From assembly GCA_958366705.1 (NCBI GenBank), contig CATXCB010000006.1, forward strand, positions 1 to 64,000: a stretch of 64,000 nt of DNA, in the 5' to 3' direction. This DNA is from an uncultured bacterium. GTDB lineage: Bacteria; Cyanobacteriota; Vampirovibrionia; Gastranaerophilales; Gastranaerophilaceae. Below the pieces are notes generated by a model. It was not told where the DNA came from. It was given only the letters and a program-made list of their open reading frames with translations, and searched no databases. Positions within the stretch are counted from its first letter, which is position 1, and each line of letters starts with the position of its first letter. Position numbers and translations under genes: made by a program. Positions 53,985-63,600 of this stretch are shown here, in pieces.

Positions 53985-54422
53985 ATGACTGTATTAAAGA
54001 TTGAAAGACTCACCCATAACATTAATGTCCCGCAATACCAAACTAAAGGAGCAGCAGGAATGGACTTGTGCGCTGCAATAACTGAACCAGTGACACTAAA
54101 ATCTTTAGAGAGAAAACTAATCCCTACAGGACTAAAAATAGAACTTGAACATGGATATGAAGCCCAAATCCGCCCGCGCTCAGGTTTATCCATAAAACAT
54201 GGAATTACATTGATAAATTGCGTAGGAACCATAGACGAAGATTATAGAGGTGAAGTCTGTGTTCCAATTGTTAATCTCTCAAACGAAACATACACCATAC
54301 AACCGCAGGAACGAATTGCTCAAATGATTATAGCAAGAGTCGAACAAGCAGAAATTAAAGTTGTAACAGAATTGACTGAAACTGATCGAGGAGCAGGAGG
54401 ATTCGGTTCAACAGGAAAATAA
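53985..54422 (+). CDS. dut: dUTP diphosphatase
   Basis: The 145-residue trimeric dUTPase hydrolyses dUTP to dUMP and pyrophosphate, keeping uracil out of DNA. All five motifs are present in order: GAAGMDLCAA, RPRSGLSIKHGI, GTIDEDYRGEVCVP, ERIAQMII and the Arg/Gly-rich tail DRGAGGFGSTGK, whose flexible end closes the active site. GAGGAG precedes the ATG. It lies after a terminator and thus has its own promoter in the short gap or read-through. Confidence 0.96.
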   Translation: MTVLKIERLTHNINVPQYQTKGAAGMDLCAAITEPVTLKSLERKLIPTGLKIELEHGYEAQIRPRSGLSIKHGITLINCVGTIDEDYRGEVCVPIVNLSNETYTIQPQERIAQMIIARVEQAEIKVVTELTETDRGAGGFGSTGK

Positions 54423-54538
54423 TTTCTAAATAACAAGCAGTTACAAAATACTGTGAATAGATGATTGCAAAGACCATAACATTAAAATAAACTCGGAGAA
54501 TAATATTTGTTGCAAATTAACAAAGGGAGATTAAGATT

Positions 54539-54916
54539 ATGGAATCAGAAAACCTGCAAAAATTAGAAGGTAAAAACTGGATGGCAACAATGATGTCATG
54601 CTGCGCATTTGGAACTTTTGGAGCTCACAGATTTTACACAGGCAAACAAGTTACGGCTTGGATAATGTTTGCACTGACTTTTAGTTGCTGCCTCGCTCCA
54701 ATAAGTGTAATATGGACACTTATTGATGGTGTAATGATTGCATTAGGTAAATTTACGCATGCTGATGGCAGTGAATTATATGAAAGAATAGATTGGGTCG
54801 GTTATCTTTATATTGGTATAGTTGTATTAAGTATAATTGGTGCTGCAGCATATTTTGCATTATTTGTAGCTAGTATGGGTGCAATGTTAGGAGGTTTGGA
54901 AACGCCAACACCTTAG
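54539..54916 (+). CDS. TM2-domain membrane protein
   Basis: The 125-residue protein has a TM2 domain: two membrane helices joined by a short turn with the family motif CCAFGTFGAHRFYTGK, followed by WTLIDGVMIALGKF. A third hydrophobic helix follows near residue 92-115. TM2 proteins are of unknown function; in bacteria they often stand near DUF2752 genes, as here. AAGGGAG precedes the ATG. A terminator lies between it and the DUF2752 gene. Confidence 0.88.
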   Translation: MESENLQKLEGKNWMATMMSCCAFGTFGAHRFYTGKQVTAWIMFALTFSCCLAPISVIWTLIDGVMIALGKFTHADGSELYERIDWVGYLYIGIVVLSIIGAAAYFALFVASMGAMLGGLETPTP

Positions 54917-54941
54917 TTAAAGCTATTTAATTAAAAGATTT

Positions 54942-54974
54942 AGATGTATCAAAAATTTATTTTTTGATACATCT
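54942..54974 (+). terminator. Terminator after the TM2 gene
   Basis: Fourteen-base arms AGATGTATCAAAAA (54942-54955) and TTTTTGATACATCT (54961-54974) end in TTTT. The DUF2752 ATG follows only 14 bases later. Confidence 0.82.
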
Positions 54975-54988
54975 TTTTAAAAGAAATT

Positions 54989-55282
54989 ATGAATAAGAAT
55001 AAATACAGAAAAATACAAACCATTCTAATCATAGGTCTGCCAATATGGGGGATTTTATTTGCGAATCTTGCAGTTGCAGCTCATTTTAAAAATTTTTGTC
55101 TGATAAAATTTCTAACACATCATGAATGCTGGGGCTGCGGTCTAACAAGAGCATTTGTAGAATTTTGCAAATTCCATTTTAAACAGGCTTACAATTATAA
55201 TCCTCTGATATTCATAGTTGTACCCGTGTTACTAATTATATGGTTTTTATTGGTAAAAAACGAATATAAGCAGAATAAATAA
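54989..55282 (+). CDS. DUF2752 membrane protein
   Basis: The 97-residue protein has two to three membrane helices and the DUF2752 hallmark CWGCGLTRAF, with Cys pair between helices 1 and 2. Function is unknown. No ribosome site is clear; it follows the TM2 terminator so closely that expression may depend on read-through. The pairing with TM2 is, as I recall, seen in other bacteria, for example Bacteroidetes. A terminator follows. Confidence 0.85.
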   Translation: MNKNKYRKIQTILIIGLPIWGILFANLAVAAHFKNFCLIKFLTHHECWGCGLTRAFVEFCKFHFKQAYNYNPLIFIVVPVLLIIWFLLVKNEYKQNK

Positions 55283-55299
55283 CTTTTCCAAATAAAAAA

Positions 55300-55317
55300 G
55301 GAACCGATTAAGGTTCC
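55300..55317 (+). terminator. Terminator after the DUF2752 gene
   Basis: Arms GGAACC (55300-55305) and GGTTCC (55312-55317) are followed by GTTTAG. The stem is short and the T run brief. Confidence 0.6.
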
Positions 55318-55469
55318 GTTTAGTAGTAGGGGAAAAGGAGGAAAAATTATTAGTTTTTAATTACATTTTATATATCGACAACAAAAGATGATAACTTTAA
55401 TTTTTAGAGTCATATATTAAGATTTTGTAACATAATCTAAAGTTTGAGAAAAAGATAATTGACCTATCA

Positions 55470-55514
55470 AACTCGTTTCAGCACCTTGGGACTTAGCATA
55501 TTCCAAAACGAGTT
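55470..55514. other. Intergenic hairpin with AACTCGTTT arms
   Basis: AACTCGTTT (55470-55478) pairs with AAACGAGTT (55506-55514) across 27 bases. A further copy of AAAACGAGT lies at 55601-55609. No frame of note covers it. It could be part of a small RNA or repeat; nothing else is seen between 55318 and 55570. Confidence 0.4.
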
Positions 55515-55571
55515 CGTAAAAGGGTGAAATTTGGCTAGGTTTTTAGCATGTATAGAGGGAATTTTGGGACT

Positions 55572-55763
55572 GATATATAATTTTACACCAAATATGCTCA
55601 AAAACGAGTCATAATGTCATTCCGAACTGACTAGAAAATTAGTTGAGTTTACGAAACGTAATTTTCTGTTCCTACTCGGTGGTTCGGAATCTTACCAGTA
55701 CTTAGACCCTGAAACAAGTTCAGGGTGACAGTTCTAGCTATGTTTAGTGTAAAATCTATATAT
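55572..55763. repeat. MITE-like element with terminal and nested inverted repeats
   Basis: ATATATAATTTTACAC (55573-55588) and GTGTAAAATCTATATAT (55747-55763) form imperfect terminal inverted repeats around about 160 bases. Inside are nested stems ATTCCGAAC/GTTCGGAAT (55619-55627, 55682-55690) and GAAAATTA/TAATTTTC (55634-55641, 55669-55676), and a separate hairpin ACCCTGAA/TTCAGGGT (55706-55713, 55719-55726). There is no coding capacity. Miniature transposon or REP-like element is inferred. Confidence 0.5.
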
Positions 55764-55792
55764 GTTCCAGAATTTTGATATAAATCAAAAAA

Positions 55793-55824
55793 CAAAATGT
55801 CGCGGTATTAGTCGCGACATTTTG
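55793..55824 (-). terminator. Terminator of the 141-residue gene
   Basis: Arms CAAAATGTCGCG (55793-55804) and CGCGACATTTTG (55813-55824) are followed on the minus strand by a T run. Confidence 0.85.
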
Positions 55825-55844
55825 TTTGAATAATTCATACTTGA

Positions 55845-56270
55845 TTATATAGTTAAAAGTATTTTTAATTTGTCTAAAAAATTATATCCTTTAGACTTAG
55901 TCACATAGTCTAAATTTAATCTTCCATCACTAATAATATATTCTCGAAGTTTCGCGGTCTTAGGATATAACTTTTTTACTTTTGAAGCCAAAATCTCTCG
56001 TAACATATTAACTTTAGTGTTTTCACCCAACATAGCATGATTTCTCCAAAAATACATTGGATAGTTTTTAGGTTTTTTATTAATATATTTATCATTTGCA
56101 ATGTATCCTACTGTCGGATTTTTAATACAATCTCTAAGATGGTCTAAATAACTATCTATATAAACATCCTTAGGAGACAAAGTTGAATCCAACATAACCC
56201 TGGACCAGTATGCATTGCTTTTTACATTTTCAAAGCGAGAACCGCCAATTACACAATCTGTCATTGTCAT
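55845..56270 (-). CDS. Unknown 141-residue soluble protein
   Basis: The ATG at 56270 is chosen because AAGGAG lies six bases before it; a frame extends to 56345 without such a site. The protein has no signal peptide or membrane helix. It has a Tyr-rich, basic middle (SYLDHLRDCIKNPTVGYIANDKY, in part) and helix MLREILASKVKKLYPKTAKLREYI. I recognise no family. It has its own terminator. Function unknown. Confidence 0.65.
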   Translation of the reverse strand: MTMTDCVIGGSRFENVKSNAYWSRVMLDSTLSPKDVYIDSYLDHLRDCIKNPTVGYIANDKYINKKPKNYPMYFWRNHAMLGENTKVNMLREILASKVKKLYPKTAKLREYIISDGRLNLDYVTKSKGYNFLDKLKILLTI

Positions 56271-56356
56271 TTTATACTCCTTATACCTTATATTATATAT
56301 AAGAAAATTAAACATAAAATTTCTGACCCCACTATTACAAAACATTTACAAAAAAA

Positions 56357-56380
56357 ATCATCTTTACAAGCAAGATGATT
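56357..56380 (-). terminator. Terminator of the His-rich protein gene
   Basis: Arms AATCATCTT (56357-56365) and AAGATGATT (56372-56380) are followed on the minus strand by a run of eight T. Confidence 0.75.
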
Positions 56381-56457
56381 AGAGTTTTGGGATTAAGATT
56401 AAAATTTTGTAATTTAAATGGGGCAAATATAATTTATTACTTTATGATAAGTAGCAA

Positions 56458-56703
56458 TTAATCTACAATGGCTGAAATCACAGTTGCAATACCTGCAATA
56501 CCTGCCACTGCAGCTAAAGTTTTAGTTCTATGTCTTGATGAGCAGTTATGATTACATCTATGAACATGTGTATGGTGTTCGTACCTGTATTCATAATGAG
56601 GACGGTGATATGGTCTATTTGGATAATGGCGATGATATCTTCCATGTGCAAAACACGGTGCAGCTATAGTTAAACATAAAGCCGTTGCAATTATTTTCTT
56701 CAT
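56458..56703 (-). CDS. Small secreted histidine-rich protein
   Basis: The 81-residue protein starts with a signal peptide (MKKIIATALCLTIAAPCFA). A His/Tyr/Arg-rich stretch follows (about 20-58, with repeated RxHY, HHTHVHRCNHNC), and then a hydrophobic C-terminal helix (LAAVAGIAGIATVISAIV) likely anchoring in the membrane. The His cluster with two Cys suggests binding of zinc, nickel or copper in the periplasm; that is inference. GGAGG precedes the ATG. No metal transporter is adjacent; the zinc-type ATPase is far away at 27718. Confidence 0.8.
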   Translation of the reverse strand: MKKIIATALCLTIAAPCFAHGRYHRHYPNRPYHRPHYEYRYEHHTHVHRCNHNCSSRHRTKTLAAVAGIAGIATVISAIVD

Positions 56704-56892
56704 AATATACCTCCACTTTCTCTACCAATTTTCTACCTACATGAATAAAACGATTTCAAAACCAAAAAGTTCATTTTTTTAATAGTTTTTATTACAAAAC
56801 TATAACCGTAGAATAAAGCACCAATACGACAGAATAAAACGGCATACAAATATTCTTCAAATTTTGTACAAGACCAGCTACACTAAAATAAT

Positions 56893-56912
56893 GGCGTCGG
56901 TAAGGGGAATTG
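56893..56912 (-). pseudogene. Truncated copy of the tRNA-Glu 3' end
   Basis: GGCGTCGGTAAGGGGAATTG matches 57101-57120 (19 of 20 bases), the 3' end of tRNA-Glu, 208 bp away. The match stops in the T loop and is followed by TCTTG. Confidence 0.85.
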
Positions 56913-57100
56913 TCTTGAGTCGCTCGCATTAAACGTGTCTTCGCTTGCCCGCTGCGATATTTTATATCTTGCGGTCAAGGCTTCGCACTCTGCTCGCTCA
57001 TCGCTGAACCCATTGCAAGCCGTTAGGCTTGCAGTGGTTCTGTCCACTCCACAATACTCGCTTTGCAATAAAAAAGACACGCGAGCGTGTCTTTTTTATT
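56913..57100 (-). mobile_element. Candidate small tRNA-associated element next to tRNA-Glu
   Basis: About 188 bases lie between the truncated fragment and the intact tRNA-Glu. They contain many CGCTCG-type words, hairpins GATAT-TTT-ATATC and GCAAGCC-GTTA-GGCTTGC, and a terminator at the tRNA end. The plan and length match the element next to tRNA-Arg. A minus-strand frame of 65 codons covers it but looks spurious. No integrase is present; insertion is inferred. Confidence 0.4.
57070..57097 (-). terminator. Terminator of tRNA-Glu
   Basis: Arms AAAAAAGACACGC (57070-57082) and GCGTGTCTTTTTT (57085-57097) lie just beyond the tRNA 3' end. Confidence 0.85.
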
Positions 57101-57102
57101 GG

Positions 57103-57174
57103 CGGCGGTAAGGGGAATTGAACCCCTGTTTAGAGAATGAGAATCTCTCGTCCTAACCACTAGACGATACCGCT
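57103..57174 (-). tRNA. tRNA-Glu(CUC)
   Basis: Minus-strand reading is AGCGGTATCGTCTAGTGG, then GGTTAGGACG, anticodon arm AGAGA-TTCTCAT-TCTCT (anticodon CTC), T arm AGGGGTTCAATTCCCCT and acceptor TACCGCC plus G. The first pair is a mismatch (A-C). The GTCTAG D arm and AACAGGGG variable region are typical for Glu. The 3' CCA is not encoded. Confidence 0.92.
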
Positions 57175-57239
57175 ATAAATTTGCACATTAATTATAGTAA
57201 AAAAATTTTGTTAATCAAGAACATTTATCTTTTTTACTA

Positions 57240-57280
57240 TATAATTAAAATGAAATCAGGGATATTAGAGGATACTAAAA
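57240..57280 (+). promoter_or_regulatory. nadE promoter and start selection
   Basis: TATAAT (57240-57245) predicts transcription from about 57252. The ATG at 57280 has AGAGGA at proper distance. The upstream frame starts (57181, 57250) lie before or within the promoter. Confidence 0.5.
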
Positions 57281-59379
57281 TGCCAAAATACGAAATAGCT
57301 GAAACAAACAATTTACAAAAAGATATAGAAAACATTTTAAAAAATAATTCAGATAAAGAAGCAATCTACAAACTTTCAGAACTCTACGACAAAGAATCAG
57401 ATAACAATAATCTTAATATTATAGATAAAGAATTAAAGAAATTACTAGAACCATACAGAAAAGGGTCAATAGGTATTGCTCAAATAAATCCTATAGTTGG
57501 AGATATAGAATACAATGCTGCAAAAGTCATAAAACATATCCAACATGCACAAAAAATTGGTCTTGATATGGTTGTATTTCCTGAACTAACTCTTATGGGA
57601 TACCCTATAGAAGATACAATTGATAGACATAATATTATTGTTGAAGATAATATAAAATGGCTGGAAGCTATTGCAAAAATCACAAAAGATACAGCCGCAA
57701 TAGTAGGCTTTGTAGAACCAAGAAAGATAAAGAACCTGACCGGCAAAAAATACTATAACTCCGTTGCAATACTTCAAGATGGAAAAATTCAAGGAATTGT
57801 AAGGAAATCTTTGCTGCCAACATACTCTGAATTTAATGATTACAGATATATCGAACCATCGCCGATTGCTGGTAACCAGCCAGCCGAAACTCTGGGCTGT
57901 TTTGATGAAGACAAAATTAGCAAGTGTCCTAAAACAAATTTAATAAATAACAAAAAATACGGAATATCTATATGTGAAGATTGCTGGAATAATAAAGAGT
58001 TTTTTAATGAAAAAACATTATATTCTGTTGACCCTATAGAAGAATTATCTAAAGAAAAACCGGATGTTTTTATAAATTGCTCAGCTTCGCCAACAAGAGC
58101 AAAAAAAGAACAATTAAAACATAATATGCTCTCATTTATTTCAAAAACATACTCAACACCAGTCGTGTATGTTAATCAGGTTGGCGCAATTGATAATAGT
58201 TCTTTTGACGGCTCAAGCAGAATTTTTGATAACAACGGAAAACTGTTTGCACGCGCAAAATCTTTTGAAGAACAATTTTTAATTGTAAATCCGGATATGA
58301 ATTTAGGAAAAATTTATCCACTGACTGGCGGCCTGGAAAAAACACTGATTGAAAATGAAATTTATACTCAGGAATATGAACCAGATCTTGAAAGAACATA
58401 TAAAACAATTCTTCAAGGTATAAAAGATTACTTTAGAAAAACAGGATTTAAAAAAGCAGTACTCGGGCTTTCCGGAGGTCTTGATTCTACAGTATGCGCA
58501 GTTTTACTGGCTGATGCACTGGGTGCTGAAAATATTTTTGGCATAAGTATGCCATCAAAAATAACAAGCAGCGAAAGCAAAAGTGATGCCGAAAAACTTG
58601 CAAACAATCTCGGCATAAACTTTACAGAAGCACCAATAAAAGACTTAGTTGAAACAACTAATACCTGTCTTCAGTCTATATTCAATACTGTTGAATCAAA
58701 ATGGACAGGAAGATACAAACAATCTTTCACAATGGATAATATTCAAGCAAGGGCTCGTGCTATGTTCTTGTGGGGAGTTAGCAATGAATTTGCCTCCTGT
58801 CTTCCTATTGCAACCTCTGACAAATCTGAATTATATATGGGCTACGCGACAATAAACGGAGATATGTCAGGTGGTTTTGCTCCAATTGCAGACGTTCCAA
58901 AAACAAAATTGTTTGCACTTGCACGATGGATGAACAAAAATCGAGAGATAAAAAACGCAATTCCGGAATCCATTATCTTAAAAAGACCAGGAGCAGAACT
59001 GGCTATTGACCCTAAGACTGGAAAACCTCTCTGCGCAGAAGATGCATTAATGCCTTACGAATTTCTTGATGAGATTATATGGAGGATAGAAAACAAAAAA
59101 GAGAATTATCACGATATGCTCCACTCTGAATTTTTGTATGAAAAGAAAAATAAAATTTCACAAGAACAAAAAATAGAATGGTTAGATAAATTCTACAGAA
59201 GAATGTCTACAGCTCTATATAAATGGTCTATACTTCCACCATCAGTTATTGTAGATTCAAAGTCAATCAATAAATACGATTACAGACAACCTATAACCTC
59301 ATCAAGAATAAATTACAAAGGTCTAACACCGGAAGAAATATATCAAAAAGTAGAAAAGTATTTATATCAACTATTGTAA
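57280..59379 (+). CDS. nadE: Glutamine-dependent NAD+ synthetase
   Basis: The protein has 699 residues from the ATG at 57280. Its nitrilase-type glutaminase domain has catalytic Glu102 (VVFPEL), the KSLLP lysine and Cys232 (SICEDCW). The synthetase domain has the P-loop SGGLDS (398-403) and GNMDE-like SELYMGY. It makes NAD+ from deamido-NAD with glutamine as ammonia donor. About 60 residues precede the glutaminase core (LQKDIENILKNNSDKEAIYKLSELYDKE region) that are not part of the usual enzyme; they look helical. It is divergent from tRNA-Glu. Confidence is high. Confidence 0.95.
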   Translation: MPKYEIAETNNLQKDIENILKNNSDKEAIYKLSELYDKESDNNNLNIIDKELKKLLEPYRKGSIGIAQINPIVGDIEYNAAKVIKHIQHAQKIGLDMVVFPELTLMGYPIEDTIDRHNIIVEDNIKWLEAIAKITKDTAAIVGFVEPRKIKNLTGKKYYNSVAILQDGKIQGIVRKSLLPTYSEFNDYRYIEPSPIAGNQPAETLGCFDEDKISKCPKTNLINNKKYGISICEDCWNNKEFFNEKTLYSVDPIEELSKEKPDVFINCSASPTRAKKEQLKHNMLSFISKTYSTPVVYVNQVGAIDNSSFDGSSRIFDNNGKLFARAKSFEEQFLIVNPDMNLGKIYPLTGGLEKTLIENEIYTQEYEPDLERTYKTILQGIKDYFRKTGFKKAVLGLSGGLDSTVCAVLLADALGAENIFGISMPSKITSSESKSDAEKLANNLGINFTEAPIKDLVETTNTCLQSIFNTVESKWTGRYKQSFTMDNIQARARAMFLWGVSNEFASCLPIATSDKSELYMGYATINGDMSGGFAPIADVPKTKLFALARWMNKNREIKNAIPESIILKRPGAELAIDPKTGKPLCAEDALMPYEFLDEIIWRIENKKENYHDMLHSEFLYEKKNKISQEQKIEWLDKFYRRMSTALYKWSILPPSVIVDSKSINKYDYRQPITSSRINYKGLTPEEIYQKVEKYLYQLL

Positions 59380-59514
59380 CAAAATATTAAGAATCCAAAA
59401 CCTTACAAATTCACTTAAAAGCTCAATTAGACTTATTCTAAGATATTTTACAAAAAAAAATATTTTCTTAATGTAATTTATGCTATTATTAGAATCAGAG
59501 GGAATTTATAAGTA

Positions 59515-60609
59515 ATGTTCAAGATTAATATATTAAAATGGCTGTATAAACGTGCTCCGATGAATTTTTACACAATTTCAGAAGACTCCACGGTAATAAA
59601 ATCAATAAATAATACTTATTTAGCTTATAAATTTAATAAAATTTTGTCAGGCGAAGAATTAGACACAATATGGGAAATTATTACCAGCCATAAAAGAGTT
59701 TCCATCATTATTATTTTTATAATATTTATACTATTTTTATATGGACTAATTTTTCCGAATTATGATTTAATAAGTGATAAAAACTGGTATTTGACAGCTT
59801 TACCGCTTTTATTAATAATATTTTTAATTTATCACTGCATAAATTTTCTATCTACAAAACACTTTGAAAAATCTCTACAAAACAAATTCGGACAATTTGA
59901 AAAAACAATATTCATACCTTCAGACTGTACAGACAAACAATATTATAAACATTTTAAAATAGAACTGGCAAAAGCATTCGGATTAATTACTATAATTCTG
60001 CTATGCTTCAGTATAGGTTCACCTTTTAAAATTGCACTAAAATGGATACATCAGGAAAGATACAATGACGTCATAAAGTTAACAACTATTGGCTCAAAAA
60101 TATTTCCGATAGCTCCAAAATGGTATTCATTACGCGGTTACTCAAAGTTCCAGCTAAAAGATTATCAAGGCGCAATAAATGACTATGACCAGGCCTATAA
60201 ATTAGGTCCTGATGAATACAATGTTATGAACTTTGATAATAAAATCTATATTAAGTATCTTATTAAAGAATATAATAGCGCACTTAAAGATTTTGATTAT
60301 GAAATAGAACACGCTTCTAATGATTTTGAAAAAGACTCATTCTTATGGGATAAAGCTCAATTTTTATATAATATTAAACAATACAATTCAGCTTTAAAAA
60401 TCTATGATTATCTGCTGATTAAATCTGAAAAAGATAGAATATTTCTTCTTAAAAACAGGCTTTATTTTGAGAGAGCTCAGGTATACAAAAGCCTGGGAAA
60501 AGAAGAAGAAGCAATGCAAGATTTAATTAACGCAGAGACTCTAAGCATTGAAGAATCTTTCAAAAATCCAATACCTCAACCAACATTATTACTTGATGAA
60601 AACAATTAA
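59515..60609 (+). CDS. Membrane protein with TPR repeats
   Basis: The 364-residue protein has three hydrophobic helices (about 62-85, 92-112, 155-172) and a C-terminal TPR region with PKWYSLRGYSKFQLKDYQGAINDYDQAYKLGPDEYNVM split into helix pairs, then EYNSALKDFDYEIEHA and QYNSALKIYDYLL. Topology suggests the TPRs face one side of the membrane as a docking platform. No enzyme motif is visible. AGAGGGAA lies about 11 bases before the ATG. It is convergent with the AsmA-like gene, separated by a shared hairpin. Confidence 0.75.
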   Translation: MFKINILKWLYKRAPMNFYTISEDSTVIKSINNTYLAYKFNKILSGEELDTIWEIITSHKRVSIIIIFIIFILFLYGLIFPNYDLISDKNWYLTALPLLLIIFLIYHCINFLSTKHFEKSLQNKFGQFEKTIFIPSDCTDKQYYKHFKIELAKAFGLITIILLCFSIGSPFKIALKWIHQERYNDVIKLTTIGSKIFPIAPKWYSLRGYSKFQLKDYQGAINDYDQAYKLGPDEYNVMNFDNKIYIKYLIKEYNSALKDFDYEIEHASNDFEKDSFLWDKAQFLYNIKQYNSALKIYDYLLIKSEKDRIFLLKNRLYFERAQVYKSLGKEEEAMQDLINAETLSIEESFKNPIPQPTLLLDENN

Positions 60610-60630
60610 ACAAATATTTATTTAACTAAT

Positions 60631-60665
60631 AAAAAATGGAAAACATTATATGTTTTCCATTTTTT
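60631..60665. terminator. Bidirectional terminator
   Basis: Arms AAAAAATGGAAAACAT (60631-60646) and ATGTTTTCCATTTTTT (60650-60665) have A and T runs on both sides. It serves the convergent TPR and AsmA-like genes. Confidence 0.85.
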
Positions 60666-60680
60666 ACTTCTTTATTGTTA

Positions 60681-63600
60681 TTATTTACCCATTTTATGCT
60701 TTAACCTATCTAACAATCCGGTTGAATATTTCTCAGATTGATATTCCTCAAGAGTTTTATTTTGCGCCGCTGCTTCTGCCTGCTCTTTGCGTAATTGAAT
60801 AATTTCTTCAATTGTCATATTTTCTTCTCCCTCAACAGGAGTTGGAATAGTGTCAACAAAATCCTGCGCGCTTTCTATTTCTGAATCAAGAGCCAGCCAT
60901 TTAAATGATTTTATCATTTTTAGAGGTTTTCTGGTATCTCCATGAAGTTTTATCTGGAATTTAGTCGCATAATCATCAGATTTCCCGGCACCAAGATGCG
61001 GAATAGCCCTCATTTCTTCTTCTGATAACACCTCACAGAAGACCATAAAGGTTTTTGCTGCGACTATATTCAATCCAGGTGTATTTTTAACAAGATTAAT
61101 AGGATTTATATTAGCAAGAGGCCCTAATTTATCTGAGAATGAAGATGCTAGTTTTCCCCTTAGCTTTAAGTCTGCACTATTATCCAGCAAATTAACTTTA
61201 CCGGCAACATACATAGACATAACATCTCCTTGAGTCTTGAGCGGTGCAACCTCAGCAACTCCATCGGCAAATGTTAAACGACCATACATATAATTAAAAT
61301 GTGAGGTATCAACGGTCACAATATCTGAAATCACAGAGCCGATAGTCGAAGAGAAAAATGCATTATCTCTGATATTCTCAGCCATAAGGAAATTTTCAAA
61401 TTTCCCGAATGGACCTAACTGTCCGTTTTTAACATCAAAATCAACAGAACCTTTTAAAGTCTTCATTTGCTCTTCAACAGACAGTCCTTTCATTGAAATA
61501 TCCGCAGCGAATTTCAAATTACCGGATAAAGTATCTTTCATATTTAAAACATCTAACAAAACTTTTTCAATACTAAAATTCTTACCATAAACTTTAGCAT
61601 CTAATCTGGTGGATAACAGATTCATAGAAACATCACCATGTACCTGTCCGCCCAATGGATTAGTTTTTAATTTATTTAAATACAATATATTTTTCAATAA
61701 TGATAATCTGGCTGTTGTATTCAATACTACAAGTTTACCGGAAACCAATTTTTTAAATTTTATTGAACCTCTGCGAATTTCTACCGGAATATCTGCCTTT
61801 TTAGCAGAGGCTCCAGAGGATGACGGCAAAACTTTCATTAAAGATTGTGTCGTCTTATTTAACTTATCGGCATTTGCAAAACGTGATGAGACATTAACTT
61901 CTGATAATACTAATTTTGGTAATAAATTCCAGGTAGTATTAAGTGATACTTTAAAATCAGAACCATTTGCATCTACATCATTTAAAATTGCATTAACAGT
62001 TTTAGAATGTAAATCTATTGCAATATGTCTTATAGAAGTATAAATTTCCGGAATATGTAAATTTCTAATATCAAAATTTCCATTTATATGAGGCTCCTGA
62101 GGTGTTCCAAAAATATAAACCTGCCCACCAAGTGTAAATTTAGAATTTTTGAAAATATGAATAGAGCCGTTTAAAGTTTTTGGAATTGTTATTTTAATAA
62201 TATTTATAAATGGATTTGTACTTAAATTTGAAACCATTGCCCTTACAGCAACAACTTCTCTGGTTCCTACAAGATTTGCAGGAAGATTATTTACAAACGA
62301 GCGTGATTTGTCATTACTTGTGTATAAACCTGTTCGATTAACTTTTATTGTATCTCCGTTTTTTTCAAGCATAAATTGAAGAATTGTCTGCTTTCCTGCA
62401 AATTCTTCAAACTTAACAGGAGTAATATAATTAACCTCATTAGCTTTAACCTGAGCTATCAAATTAATCTTTTTACCCTTTGCCCGGAAAGACGCTTTAC
62501 AAGGCAGCACACCTTTAATATCAAAATACGGAGCAATCTGCTTACCAAGAAGATGCCCTAAATCAGATGCTGCAAAATGTCCATCTGTAAAGAATTTAGA
62601 TTCAGGATTAGAAATATAATTTTCTACAGAACCTGAAAATGCTATTTGAGAGTTATTATTAAGTTTAAAATTTGATTTATTAGCTTTTATGAATTTATTA
62701 TCAATATCCACAGTTAATAAATCATTTCTAATCTCAGAATTAGTTTTTAACAAAACTAACTTAAACCCTTTATTTTTTATACGTCCTCTTATTTTACCAA
62801 GAGAATTTGCAATACCAAAATGCGCCGAAGAGTTTGATAATATAAAATTACCTTTACGATCTCTAAGAACCAGATTATCTAAATCAGATTCCCAAAGAGC
62901 TGCGATATCTTTAATTTCTCCTGTAATTTTTGCATTTATTGTTAAAAAGCCTGAAATTAAATTATAAGCCTGTTTTATATCTCTTGGAGCAAAGGCAGTA
63001 TACAACGCAGGCAGAGGAATTCTATCCCCTTTTATATATAAATTTGCAATAGAATTAGAATCCACTTTTCCTGCAAGTTCCAGCAGATGATTATTAATTA
63101 AAGCATGAGTATCTGTAACCCTGAAAACATTATCATCAAAGAATAAATTTGCATTGATATCATTAAATAATAATCCTATATTTTTATCAACAATATTACC
63201 TCCGCGGACTACAACTTTACCTGTAGAGATAATATCAGTAAAATCTGTTTTTAGATTTGCATTTGCAAGTAAATACCCGCTTGCAGACATATATTCGATA
63301 TCATTTTTGATATGAATAGTATCCAAATATGCTTTTGTGATTTTTAAAATATTAGCTAAATGCACTTTAGGAGATTTTAAACTCAAATCAAGATACGGAT
63401 TTTTACCGTAATCAATTGTTCCCTCCAGATTTATGAACTCTTTATCTGTTACATACAAATTTGTTTCAATTTCAGATAATGTTCCTTTCGAGTGAAGCCT
63501 AAAATATGATTCCGGCAGCTGCAAACCTGACATTGTAACTGTCGTCCCCTCAATATCGACAAATCCGTACATTCTAAATTTTTCATCATTTTTATCTTTT

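Noticed and set aside
56883..57080. 65-codon minus-strand frame next to tRNA-Glu
   Set aside because: It lies in the tRNA-associated element, has no ribosome site, and its C-terminal end is translated from the truncated tRNA copy.
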